Positions 24,384 through 33,900 of a DNA stretch of 51,590 nt are shown piece by piece. Where the stretch lies: assembly GCA_016742125.1 (NCBI GenBank), contig JACVCM010000012.1, positions 1-51,590 of the forward strand. The letters run 5' to 3'. How positions within the stretch are numbered: position 1 is the stretch's first letter; every line of letters begins with the position of its first letter. The position numbers and the translations under genes are program-made. The notes below the pieces were generated by a model. The model ran no database searches. It was not told the DNA's origin and was given only the letters and a program-made list of their open reading frames with translations. Source of the DNA: Sphingomonadaceae bacterium. GTDB lineage: Bacteria > Pseudomonadota > Alphaproteobacteria > Sphingomonadales > Sphingomonadaceae.

Positions 24384-25769
24384 TCAGACGGAAACCCATC
24401 TCTTCATCCGCGCCTTCACCGCCTGCAGATCGGCCAGAAACCTCCGCTTCTCCGCCTTCACCGTCGCTTCATCGGGCAGGCGGAGCAGGAAACTGGGATG
24501 CACCGTCAAAAACACCGGCACACCTTCCAGACTTTCGAACATCTGCCCGCGATTGGCGGTGACAGGCAGATTTTTTCCGGTCAGGCTGCGAATGGCGGTC
24601 GCGCCCAGCGCGACAATGAGCTCGGGCTTGACCAGTTCGATCTCCCGCTTCAGCCACCAACGGCAATGGTTGATCTCGCCGACATTGGGCCGCTCGTGGA
24701 TACGGCGTTTGCCCATAGGTTTGAACTTGAAATGCTTGACCGCGTTGGTGACATAAGCTTGCGACCGGTCGATTTCGGCCTTGGCCAGCGCGGCATCGAA
24801 CAATTGTCCCGCTGGCCCGACAAAGGGTTTTCCGGCCAGATCCTCCTGATCGCCGGGTTGCTCGCCGACGAACATCAGCCTCGCATTTTCCGGCCCTTCG
24901 CCGAAAACAATCTGTGTCGCGGGGCCGTATAACGGGCATCGGCGGCAGCGCACGGCATCGGCGCGCAGCGACGTAAGCGTATCGGGAGCAGATGGAAAAA
25001 GTTCGGTCTCGATCATGGCAATTTCCCGGTTGCGGGCCGACTGGATCAATTCAGGCACCAACGCGGTTTCGGGCATATTGTGCCAATATTTCCTCGGCAT
25101 TTCCTTGAGCATCGCCTTCACCTTCAGCCGCGCCGGGTTGAAAATCGAACCATAATAGGTCCTCCACTGCTCCTCGACTGCATCTTCGGTGGGTGCATCC
25201 TCCTTTCGAGCAGGGGGGCCTTCGTGAAGCCGGTCCCTGTCCCAATGCACCGAGATTTGCGGGGTCAGGATCGACCAGCGCATGCCGGCAAAGCGGCGCA
25301 CGAAAAAGGCCGAATTATGCCTGACGATATGATGCTCGGGCTCGAACCAGGCGATATAATGCTCGCCATCCTCTTCCTCGACGCGACGAAAGCGGACGAA
25401 GGCGCGCATCTTGTGAATGTCACGCCGGACATGCTTTGCCATGCAGTGCAGATGGCGAAGCAACGGATCGGCCGCATCCTCCATCCGCCGCCGTCCGGCT
25501 TTCAGGTCGGCGAGCAGCGCATAGAGCAGGGAGAAACGCTGCGGGTCGGAATGGCAAATGACCGACCGCGCCAATGTTGCAAAATCCGGTGGCACGCCGA
25601 TGGCGGTTGCCCCAGGGGGCGGCACGGACGCGTTGGCAAAGAGGTCGTCGACATGCTCGCCCACTTGCCAGACGATATCCTCTGCCCGCGCGCCCAAACG
25701 CAGCAGCCCGCGACAATGGTCGCGCCAGCCGTCGAAATCATCCTCTGCCGCCAGTCGTGCGGTGATCAT
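24384..25769 (-). CDS. DUF4130 / UdgX fusion uracil-DNA glycosylase
   Basis: A 461-residue fusion. Residues about 1-250 are the DUF4130 domain that normally accompanies a radical-SAM partner (ARSVICHSDPQRFSLLYALLADL, FVRFRRVEEEDGEHYIAWFEPEHHIVR, WRTYYGSIFNPARLKVKAMLKEMPRKYW motifs). Residues about 265-461 are a UdgX-type glycosylase: GEQPGDQED (302-310), the diagnostic loop KRRIH (354-358) whose His358 in known UdgX binds uracil covalently, and HPSFLLRLPD (424-433). Iron-sulfur ligand candidates are Cys275, Cys278, Cys369 and His346. UdgX captures deaminated cytosine sites as a DNA-protein adduct. It starts inside the rSAM stop (ATGA). The upstream part of the open frame is antisense and was dropped. 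Confidence 0.93.
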   Translation of the reverse strand: MITARLAAEDDFDGWRDHCRGLLRLGARAEDIVWQVGEHVDDLFANASVPPPGATAIGVPPDFATLARSVICHSDPQRFSLLYALLADLKAGRRRMEDAADPLLRHLHCMAKHVRRDIHKMRAFVRFRRVEEEDGEHYIAWFEPEHHIVRHNSAFFVRRFAGMRWSILTPQISVHWDRDRLHEGPPARKEDAPTEDAVEEQWRTYYGSIFNPARLKVKAMLKEMPRKYWHNMPETALVPELIQSARNREIAMIETELFPSAPDTLTSLRADAVRCRRCPLYGPATQIVFGEGPENARLMFVGEQPGDQEDLAGKPFVGPAGQLFDAALAKAEIDRSQAYVTNAVKHFKFKPMGKRRIHERPNVGEINHCRWWLKREIELVKPELIVALGATAIRSLTGKNLPVTANRGQMFESLEGVPVFLTVHPSFLLRLPDEATVKAEKRRFLADLQAVKARMKRWVSV

Positions 25770-27016
25770 GCAAACAGCTCCAGCTGCTCCACGCTGGGTG
25801 CAACCAGTGGGCGCAGATTGTCGCGGTCCAGCAATCCGCCCGGATGCCAGTCCTCTGCAATCAGGAAGGGGCGCAGCTTCTTCACCGACACCGTCAACCG
25901 TCCGATATCGTCGAGCCGCAGCGACCGCCATCTGCGCGTGCGAACAATGGCATCTACCGCCTTGGTGCCAAGGCCTGGCACGCGCAGCAGCATCGCCTTG
26001 GGCGCGCGATTTACATCGACCGGAAACTGGCCGCGATGCTTCAAGGCCCAGGCGAGCTTGGGGTCGATATCTAGCGGAAGCATCCCGTCGCCATCCGCCG
26101 CATCGACCACCTCCTGAGGCGCAAAGCCATAAAAGCGCATCAGCCAGTCCGACTGGTATAGCCGATGCTCGCGCATCAGGGGCGGGCGCGATAGCGGCAG
26201 GACGGCGCTTGCATCGGGGATAGGGCTGAATGCAGAATAATAGACGCGGCGCAATTTGAACCGATCGTAAAGCCCATTTGCGCGCATCACGATTGCGCTG
26301 TCGTTCGCGCCGTCGGCCCCCACGATCATTTGTGTGGATTGTCCGGCAGGCGCAAAGGTCGGGGCGCTTTTATACTTTCTGCGCGCATCCTTATTGTCCA
26401 GGATCGAGATCTTGAGGCCGCCCATCGCCCCTTCGATCCGTTCCTCCGACTTTTCAGGCGCCAGCCGGTTGAGCCCGTCGCGCGTCGGCAATTCGACATT
26501 GATCGACAGACGGTCGGCATGCTTCCCCGCCACTTCCAGCAATTCGGGGTCGGCATCGGGGATGGTTTTCAGGTGAATATAGCCGCGAAAATCATGGTCT
26601 TCACGCAAGCTTCGGGCGACTTCGACAATCTGTTCCATCGTGTAGTTCGAGCTTTTGATGATGCCCGACGACAGAAACAGCCCTTCGATATAGTTCCGTT
26701 TGTAGAAATTGAGCGTCAGGTCGACGACTTCCTTCGCGGTAAACGACGCGCGGCGGACGTTCGAGCTTTTGCGGTTGATGCAATAATGGCAGTCGAAAAT
26801 GCAGCTGTTGGTCAGCAAAATTTTCAGTAGCGAAATGCAACGTCCATCGGGCGCATAGGCATGACAGATGCCCATGCCTTCGGTCGAGCCAATCCCGCCT
26901 GCTTTGTTACTGGACCGTTTGGCGGTGCCGGACGATGCGCAGGACGCATCATATTTCGCCGCATCGGCGAGAATGGCAAGCTTTTCGGTAATTTGCATTT
27001 GCGACATTTGTTCCAT
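25766..27016 (-). CDS. Putative DNA modification/repair radical SAM protein (UDG-linked)
   Basis: A 416-residue radical-SAM enzyme with CIFDCHYC as the 4Fe-4S motif, preceded by GMGICHAYAPDGRCISLLKILLTNS, and a C-terminal helix-hairpin-helix DNA-binding motif (RVPGLGTKAVDAIVRTRRWRSL). This is the family found next to UDG/DUF4130 genes (rSAM_link_UDG); its reaction is not known. It is the first gene of the operon and is coupled to the UdgX fusion by ATGA. ATGs at 27016, 27007 and 26998 are all in frame and none has a good ribosome site; the first lies within a LexA box, so initiation at one of the later ones is possible. Confidence 0.93.
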   Translation of the reverse strand: MEQMSQMQITEKLAILADAAKYDASCASSGTAKRSSNKAGGIGSTEGMGICHAYAPDGRCISLLKILLTNSCIFDCHYCINRKSSNVRRASFTAKEVVDLTLNFYKRNYIEGLFLSSGIIKSSNYTMEQIVEVARSLREDHDFRGYIHLKTIPDADPELLEVAGKHADRLSINVELPTRDGLNRLAPEKSEERIEGAMGGLKISILDNKDARRKYKSAPTFAPAGQSTQMIVGADGANDSAIVMRANGLYDRFKLRRVYYSAFSPIPDASAVLPLSRPPLMREHRLYQSDWLMRFYGFAPQEVVDAADGDGMLPLDIDPKLAWALKHRGQFPVDVNRAPKAMLLRVPGLGTKAVDAIVRTRRWRSLRLDDIGRLTVSVKKLRPFLIAEDWHPGGLLDRDNLRPLVAPSVEQLELFA

Positions 27017-27024
27017 ATATGTTC
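27010..27024 (-). promoter_or_regulatory. LexA (SOS) box GTTC-N7-GTTC
   Basis: GTTC at 27010-27013 and 27021-27024 with seven bases between matches the alphaproteobacterial LexA operator exactly (GAAC-ATATATG-GAAC on the gene strand). The first possible ATG of the rSAM gene lies inside it. A -10-like TTATAG is readable about 25 bases upstream on the gene strand. The site is also in the region shared with the divergent exonuclease-ligase pair. No other such site was noticed at a gene start in the window. Confidence 0.75.
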
Positions 27025-27264
27025 AGTACCTGACGCTGTCTATAACGGACGCATATTCTGGGGAATGGGGGACGGAAAATGGTTTCGCACGAGGGCATAA
27101 GGCGCATGAAAACATTAGGTTCTTTGTCGCTTTTTCCTGCCTTCGTACGATTAAAAAATGCGCTTCGCGCAACGCATGATATCAATGTGAACTTTCAGGT
27201 TTTTCTGCGGTTTACACCAGACTAGCCCATCCCGATATATTCTGTAGCAACAGGAGCGAAACCC

Positions 27265-28272
27265 ATCCCCCGCACCGCCGCCCACCGCTGGATCGAACCC
27301 CACCCGCACGGCATTTACGTCAGGCCTGCCGATATGTGGATCGACCCGTCCATCCCCGTCGCGCGGGCGCTGGTGACGCACGGCCATGCCGACCATGCGC
27401 GTGGCGGACATGGGTCGGTCTGGGCAACGCCGGAGACGCTCGCCATCATGGCGCTGCGTTACGGCACTGATATGGGAACGCCGGTTGCCTATGGTGACGG
27501 AATGGACGAACGCGGCGTGCGGATCAGCTTCCACCCTGCGGGACATGTGCTTGGCTCGGCGCAGATATTGCTTGAACATGCGGGCGAGCGCGTCGTGGTG
27601 ACTGGCGACTACAAGCGCCGCGCCGACCCGACCTGCGCGCCGTTCGAGCCGGTGCCGTGCGATATATTCATCACCGAAGCGACCTTTGGCCTACCGGTAT
27701 TTACCCACCCGCCCATTGAGGAGGAAATGGCAAAGCTGCTGGATGGGCGCGGGGCCAACCCGGACGGCTGCGTGTTGGTCGGTGCCTATGCGCTGGGCAA
27801 GGCGCAGCGCGTGATTGCCGAGCTTCGCCGGGCCGGTTACGACGAGCCGATTTTTCTCCACGGCGCGATGCAACGGATGTGCGAATTATATGCCGGGCAT
27901 GGCATTGACTTGGGGGAATTGATCGTTGCCACCGGTCTGCCCAAGGCGGCGATGCGCGGCGGCATTGTCGTCGCCCCGCCGAGTGCGCTCAATGACCGCT
28001 GGACGCGCCGACTGCCCGATCCGGTGACCGCGATGGCGTCCGGCTGGATGCGTGTTCGCCAGCGTGCGCGACAGAAAAATGTCGAACTGCCGCTGGTGAT
28101 TTCGGACCATGCCGACTGGACTGAGTTGACTTCGACCCTGTCGGAGCTTCGCCCCACAGAAACATGGATTACCCATGGACGAACCGACGCATTGCAACGC
28201 TGGTGCGAACTGCACCAGATGAAGGCACGCGCGCTCGACCTCGTGGGCCGAGAGGACGAGGACGAGGGCTGA
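27265..28272 (+). CDS. Ligase-associated DNA exonuclease (metallo-beta-lactamase fold)
   Basis: An MBL/beta-CASP type nuclease with ALVTHGHADHARGGH as metal motif, TGDYKRRADPTCAPFEPVPCD and EATFG following, and a late DHADW. It belongs to the family encoded with bacterial ATP-dependent DNA ligases. The first standard start is ATG 27334 (312 residues), but homology continues upstream in frame (HRWIEPHPHGIYVRPADMWIDP), and no ATG, GTG, TTG or CTG lies between 27334 and the in-frame stop at 27223. An ATC at 27265, eight bases behind AGGAG, would give MPRTAAHRWIEP and 335 residues, the family length. I annotate from there; the start is either a rare AUC codon or a mutated ATG. It overlaps the ligase by one base. 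Confidence 0.85.
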   Translation: MPRTAAHRWIEPHPHGIYVRPADMWIDPSIPVARALVTHGHADHARGGHGSVWATPETLAIMALRYGTDMGTPVAYGDGMDERGVRISFHPAGHVLGSAQILLEHAGERVVVTGDYKRRADPTCAPFEPVPCDIFITEATFGLPVFTHPPIEEEMAKLLDGRGANPDGCVLVGAYALGKAQRVIAELRRAGYDEPIFLHGAMQRMCELYAGHGIDLGELIVATGLPKAAMRGGIVVAPPSALNDRWTRRLPDPVTAMASGWMRVRQRARQKNVELPLVISDHADWTELTSTLSELRPTETWITHGRTDALQRWCELHQMKARALDLVGREDEDEG

Positions 28273-29846
28273 TGGAGCGCTTTGCAGAGCTGCTCGACAA
28301 TCTGGTTTATACCCGCTCACGCGACCGCAAGATTGCGTTGATCGCCGGTTATCTGCGCGAAACACCCGACCCCGACCGCGGTTGGGCGCTGGCTGCGCTG
28401 GCGGGGACGCTCAGCATTGCCACGGTCAAGAACAACGCCATCCGCAACATGGCCGACGAACGTTTCGATCCGGCGCTGTTCCGGATGAGCCGGGATTATG
28501 TCGGCGACACCGCGGAGACGGTAGCACTGATGTGGGATCAGCTGCCGCATGTCGACAGCGGCGGTTCTCCGAAGCTGGGCGAGGTTATCGAGCTTCTGAA
28601 CAATGCCAGCCGCGCGCGTGCGCCCTCGCTGCTGGCGGAATTGATGGACCGGCTCGACGCCAAAGGCCGCTTCGCGCTTTTGAAGCTTGCCTCGGGCGGC
28701 CTTCGCGTGGGCATATCGGCGCGGCTGGCGAAGACTGCCTTTGCGCAAGCCTTTGACAAGCAGGTCGACGATGTCGAAGAGGTCTGGCATGCGCTCCGTC
28801 CACCTTATGCCGAGCTTTTCGCCTGGGGCGAAGGCAGGTCGGAACGCCCCGACCCGGCCGAGAGCGCCTTCTTCCGACCCTTCATGCTGGCCCATCCCCT
28901 CGACGATGGGAGTGTAGACCTCGCAGATTTCGCCGCCGAGTGGAAATGGGACGGCATCCGCATCCAGATCGCCGCGACTGATCGCGAAGTCCGTCTGTTC
29001 AGTCGCGGTGGCGATGAGGTGACGGGAGCCTTTCCTGAAATTGCGGAAGCCTTTAGCGGCATTGGTGTGCTCGACGGCGAATTGCTGGTCCGCGGCGAGG
29101 TGCAGGGCGGTGAGGCGGCCAGCTTCAACGCGCTGCAACAGCGATTGGGACGCAAAACCGTGACAGCAGCGATGCAGGCCGAATATCCGGTGTTTGTGCG
29201 GCTTTACGATATCCTTTTCGACCATGCCGAAGATCTGCGCGGCCTCCCCTGGAGTGCACGGCGCGACCGGCTCGAGCATTTCGCGGCAAGGCTTGATCCT
29301 GCGCGCTTCGACCTTTCGACGATCATCGACGCGCGCGATTTCGAACATCTCGGTGAAATCCGCGCAGGTTCGCGGGAAGCAGCCATTGAGGGGGTAATGC
29401 TCAAGCGCAAGGATTCTCCTTATGTTGCTGGTCGGCGTGTGGGCCTTTGGTACAAATGGAAGCGGGAGCCGTTGGTCGCGGACTGCGTGATGATGTATGC
29501 GCAGCGTGGCAGCGGCAAACGCTCCTCTTATTATTCGGACTACACCTTTGGTTGCTGGGCCGATGACGGCACGCTTTTGCCGGTGGGCAAAGCCTATTCG
29601 GGCTTCAGCGACGAGGAGCTGAAATGGCTCGACCGCTTCGTGCGCAACAACACCGTTGCCCGCTTCGGGCCGGTCCGTGAGGTCGAAAAATCGCTGGTGC
29701 TGGAGGTCGCTTTCGACGCGGTGCATGAAAGCAAGCGCCACAAGTCAGGCATCGCGATGCGCTTCCCCCGGATATCGAGGCTAAGACGCGACAAGCCTGC
29801 AGAGGAAGCCGACATGGTAGAGACTTTGCGGGGGATGATCGGCTAA
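28272..29846 (+). CDS. ATP-dependent DNA ligase
   Basis: A 524-residue ligase with an N-terminal DNA-binding domain, the nucleotidyltransferase motif I EWKWDGIR (Lys becomes adenylated), motif III-like LDGELLVRG, motif IV EGVMLKRKDSPYVAGRR, motif V WYKWKREPL and a C-terminal OB domain starting around VADCVMMYAQRGSG and containing FGCWADDGTLLPVGKAYSGFSDEE. It is the bacterial type that travels with an MBL exonuclease, a DEXH helicase and a phosphoesterase; only the exonuclease is here. The open frame begins further upstream, but ATG 28272 in a TGATG overlap is the family start. It presumably seals ends after processing by the exonuclease. Confidence 0.96.
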   Translation: MERFAELLDNLVYTRSRDRKIALIAGYLRETPDPDRGWALAALAGTLSIATVKNNAIRNMADERFDPALFRMSRDYVGDTAETVALMWDQLPHVDSGGSPKLGEVIELLNNASRARAPSLLAELMDRLDAKGRFALLKLASGGLRVGISARLAKTAFAQAFDKQVDDVEEVWHALRPPYAELFAWGEGRSERPDPAESAFFRPFMLAHPLDDGSVDLADFAAEWKWDGIRIQIAATDREVRLFSRGGDEVTGAFPEIAEAFSGIGVLDGELLVRGEVQGGEAASFNALQQRLGRKTVTAAMQAEYPVFVRLYDILFDHAEDLRGLPWSARRDRLEHFAARLDPARFDLSTIIDARDFEHLGEIRAGSREAAIEGVMLKRKDSPYVAGRRVGLWYKWKREPLVADCVMMYAQRGSGKRSSYYSDYTFGCWADDGTLLPVGKAYSGFSDEELKWLDRFVRNNTVARFGPVREVEKSLVLEVAFDAVHESKRHKSGIAMRFPRISRLRRDKPAEEADMVETLRGMIG

Positions 29847-29851
29847 AAATC

Positions 29852-29892
29852 GCTTGCAATGTAGGATTTGCCCTGTCAGCTTTTTTGCCGAC
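29852..29892 (+). repeat. 19-bp repeat plus small hairpin behind the ligase gene
   Basis: GCTTGCAATGTAGGATTTG (29852-29870) starts five bases after the ligase stop and recurs exactly at 44106-44124 on the other strand, just behind the EF-hand stop. It is followed in both places by a hairpin with a T-only loop, here GTCAGC-TTTTTT-GCCGAC (29875-29892). Beyond it, up to 30074, I see no gene; there is a GGTGTAAC/GTGTAACC double motif at about 29971-29990. Confidence 0.6.
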
Positions 29893-30074
29893 ATTATCGA
29901 CCGCCCAGAGGCTGTATGGGTACGCAACCAGTCAATGCGATTTGATAACTGACGTCCGCAACCCGATTTAGGTGTAACGTTAGTGTAACCTTCCGGCTTT
30001 CTCTTGTTGGATCCAGACCTTCAAGACCAATGTGAAATTTCCTGGATTACCGGTCGTTTTGTGACCCGGGATAA

Positions 30075-30944
30075 CTACAGGAAAGCCTTCACATCGGCCA
30101 TGAAACGATCGAACTGGTCATGGTGGAGCCAATGACCGGCATTTTCATATTCGATGACCTTGGCCGTCGGAAAATGTTCGATCCGCCCGTCCTTCTCTGG
30201 GTTGGAGGCCCAGCTATTCTCGCCATACAATAACAGCATGGGGCAGGCGATGGCATGCCAGATTGCCTCCAGATCCTCGCGCGGCATGTCGAAAATCGCC
30301 CAGATGTTGAGGTAATTGTCGAACTTCCAGCTCCACGTTCCGTCCTCGTTGCGGCTGATGCCATGGATGGTCAAATGGCGCGCCTGCTCGTCGGTGAGAT
30401 AGCTGTTCTCCGCCTTCATCCGTTCGTAGGCAGCCTCTATATTCGGATAGCGTTTCGGGGTGCGGCCGGCCGCGTTGCGCTTGTCCTCGATCCACTGGCG
30501 AAATCGCTTCCGGATACCTAGCGCATCCCGTTCGGCCTGCATTTTTGGTGACAGGCCCAGCCCTTCGATATTGACCAGCTTGCGGACATTCTCTGGGTAA
30601 AGCCCGGCATAGCGTGTCGCGATGTTTCCACCCATCGAATGGGCGATGATGCTGACCGGAGCGAGATTCAGCTGATGCACCAATTGCGCGATGTCATATA
30701 CAAAGGCCGACATTTCATAATTGCCATCGGGCGACCAGCTGCTGTCACCATGCCCGCGCAGATCGGGCGCAATAACATGCCAGTCGTGCCGCAACTCCTC
30801 CGCCACCCAGTCCCAGCTGCGCGCATGGTCGCGCCCGCCATGAACGAGGAGTAGCGGGGGCGCATCTGGATTGCCCCAATCGACATAGTTGAGCCGAAGG
30901 CGCTGCGAAATGAAGCTGTTGGTGATAGGGCCGGAAAGAGTCAT
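30075..30944 (-). CDS. Alpha/beta hydrolase
   Basis: A 289-residue alpha/beta-fold hydrolase. The oxyanion segment is LLLVHGGRDHARSWDW, then PDLRGHGDSSW, the nucleophile elbow AHSMGGN (Ser) and the catalytic His in ENAGHWLHHDQFDRF. The acidic member is not in the usual place: the strand ends LLLYGENSWASNP, offering Glu or an earlier acid. No signal peptide, so cytoplasmic. The substrate cannot be told. Its ATG overlaps the smc stop (ATGA), so it is translated from the smc transcript. Confidence 0.88.
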   Translation of the reverse strand: MTLSGPITNSFISQRLRLNYVDWGNPDAPPLLLVHGGRDHARSWDWVAEELRHDWHVIAPDLRGHGDSSWSPDGNYEMSAFVYDIAQLVHQLNLAPVSIIAHSMGGNIATRYAGLYPENVRKLVNIEGLGLSPKMQAERDALGIRKRFRQWIEDKRNAAGRTPKRYPNIEAAYERMKAENSYLTDEQARHLTIHGISRNEDGTWSWKFDNYLNIWAIFDMPREDLEAIWHAIACPMLLLYGENSWASNPEKDGRIEHFPTAKVIEYENAGHWLHHDQFDRFMADVKAFL

Positions 30945-33900
30945 TCGGCGGCCAGTAATTCCTCCGCCCCCCCGAGGTCAACCGATACAAGGCGGCTCAC
31001 GCCCTGCTCGACCATCGTCACGCCGAACAAGCGGTGCATGCGGCTCATCGTGACCGCATTGTGCGTGACGATCAGGTAGCGCGTGTCGGTCTCCCGGGTC
31101 ATCGCATCGAGCAGGTCGCAGAACCGCTCGATATTGGCATCGTCCAGCGGCGCGTCGACCTCGTCGAGCACGCATATTGGGGCGGGATTGGTGAGGAACA
31201 GGCCGAAGATCAGGGCAACCGCAGTCAGCGCCTGTTCACCGCCCGACAGCAAGGTCAGCGACTGCAGTTTCTTTCCCGGAGGCTGTGCGAAGATTTCGAG
31301 GCCGGCCTCCAGCGGATCGTCGCTGTCGATGAGCGCAAGATGCGCCTGGCCACCATTGAACAAAGTCGAGAAGAGACGGCGGAAATGCCCGTCAACCGCT
31401 TCGAAGGCGGTCAACAGGCGTGCGCGGCCTTCGCGGTTGAGGCTGCCGATCGACCCCCGCAGGCGGTTGATGGCCTGGGTCAATTCTTCGCTTTCGGCCA
31501 TGCCTGCCGATTGTTGCTCTTCGAGTTCCGCCAATTCATCGGCGGCGATCAGGTTGACCGGACCGATCCGTTCGCGCTCATTCTGCAGCCGGTCGAGCCG
31601 CGCGGATTCGGCTGCTGCATCATCCAGCGCACCTTCATCGAATTCGAGCTTTTCGGGTAGCACAGAGGGTGGACATTCGAAACGCTCGCCCGAAATGCGA
31701 CCCATTTCGACCCGGCGCTGATCCTGATTTTCCGCGCGCGCTTCGGCTCCTGCGCGCGCTTCGCGGGCAGAGGAAAGCGCCTCGGCTGCAGTCGCCATTT
31801 CCGCCTCGAGCGATTTCAGTGCCGCCTCGCTGCCGGTTTCGGCAACCTGCAATTGCGCGAGCTTCTCCGCCAACTCGTCCTTGTCATTTTGCAGCGCCGA
31901 AATTTCGGTTGCCAGTATGTCAGGCCGCCCCGCCATCGCCTCTTGCTCGGTCGCGATTTCGGCGGAACGTTTCTTCATGTCGGAAATACGCCGTTCGGCT
32001 TCTCCGGCGCGATCCTGCCAGCTCCGGATTTCTGCCATCGCTACAGCCCGCCGTTCGCGTGTCTGCGCGATGCGCTGGTCCAGCGATGACAGGTCGGCCT
32101 GGCTTCTCGCCAGCATCTGTCGGATTGCTTCCCCCTCGATGGTCAGCTTCTGCACCAGTTGGGCATGATGCGAACCGTCAGGCAGGCTATCGCGTGCGGC
32201 CTGGGCGAGTTCCAGATCGCCCTTTGCAGCGTCCAGTTCCAGTCTGGCGGATGCCGTACGTTCTTCAAGCGCCGCGCGGGCGCTGAGCAGGCGTCCCAGC
32301 GCATCTTCAGCTTGATCGGCTGCCCGCAGCGCTTGCCGCAAGTCGTTTTCGCGGCCTTGCTGTGCTGCCGCCTCGGCGCGATGTTCCTCCTGCGCCGACG
32401 AAATCTGGACTGCAATCTGCTCGATTGCCTCCGCCTGCTCCAACAGCGCGGCCTCGGCTGGTGGTATCAGTTTGGCTAGTTCGCTGAGACGATTGGCGCG
32501 GATCAGTCGCTCGGCTGTGGTTGCGCCATCGTCGTCCGCCGCAAAACCGTCCCAGCGCCGCAACTTGCCGTCGCGAGTAACCAACCGTTGGCCCGGAGCC
32601 AGCGCTTCGCCTCGATCACTATCGACAACGCGGATCAAGGAGAGGCGGGCGTGGAGTTCGGCCGGAGCGTCGACATGGTCAATAAGCCGCGTGCCCTCGA
32701 TTGCCGGAATTGCAGCCGCACTGCCCGCCCAACGCCGCCCTTGGCTACCGCCGATTGCTGCATTGGCATCGTCGCCGAGCGCGGCGGCCAGTGCGCGCTC
32801 ATAGCCGGGTACGACCTTAATCCGGTCGATCGCCTGATCGCCTCCGCCGCTGGCAAGCGCACGTTCGAGCGCGCCTTGCTCGGACTGCAGCGCGGCCAGT
32901 TCGGCCTTCGCGCTGGCGAATTCGCTTTGCGCTTTCTCGCGTGCGTCGATCAGCGCAGCACGTCGCGCATCAGCAGCCTGTATCGATCCGGTCCCGGCTG
33001 CGATCCTGTCCTGCAAATCCGCCACCGCACGCAGCGCCGATGTCTTGGCATCTTGCAGTTCGTCTTCATCACCAAGCGAGGTACGTTCCTGGTCGAGTCT
33101 CGCCATATCCCGTACGGCGCGCTCGACCCGGGCTTGTGCGTTTGACAGTGCCGCGTCCGCAACACGCAGTTCGGCATCAGCACGCGCTTGCTCTGCCGCC
33201 GCTTTGGCAAGCGCGACCTCGCTTTCGCGAACCTGCCGTTCGGCATTTTCGGCGCGGCGGGTGATCGCGGGGCGTTCATCCTCGAACGCCTTCAACTGTT
33301 CGGCCAGTGCGACACTTTCGGTTTGCAAACGCTGCAGCGCGTCGGCGGCATCGTGGGTCAGCCGGTCCTCGCGCGCCCCATCATCGGCCATCCGCGCCGC
33401 CTGCGCGGCGAGATCGGTCTGCCGCTGGATGATGCGGTCGCGTTCGCTGGTCAACTGGATCAGCTTGTTCGAAAGCTCGCTTGCCGCGTCCCTTGCGGCC
33501 ATCGCGACCGAGCGCGCCTCGGCCAGTTCGCGCACGGCGGTTTGCTGCCTGTCGGTCAACTCGCGCTGCACAACGGTCGCTTTATCGACCGCCTCTGAAG
33601 CCGCATTGGCCTCGGTACGCGCCGCATCTGCTGCTGCCTTTGCTTCCTGCCACCGCACATAAATCAGCCGCGCTTCGCCCTGCAAAATGTCCTTGCTGAG
33701 TTTACGATAGCGTTCGGCCTGTTTCGCCTGCCGCCGCAGAGATCCAGCGCGGCCATCCATGTCGGCCAATATGGTTGCCAATCGCGCCAGGTTGGTTTCA
33801 GCGGCGCGCAATTTCTGCTCGGCATCCTTGCGACGCACGTGCAACCCGGAAATCCCCGCGGCTTCCTCGAGCATTTGCCGACGCTCGTTGGGCTTGGCCG

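Noticed and set aside
27150..27185. Inverted repeat ATGCG-N10-CGCAT in the rSAM/exonuclease gap
   Set aside because: Short, low in significance and without T-run; could be chance in a sequence rich in GCGC.
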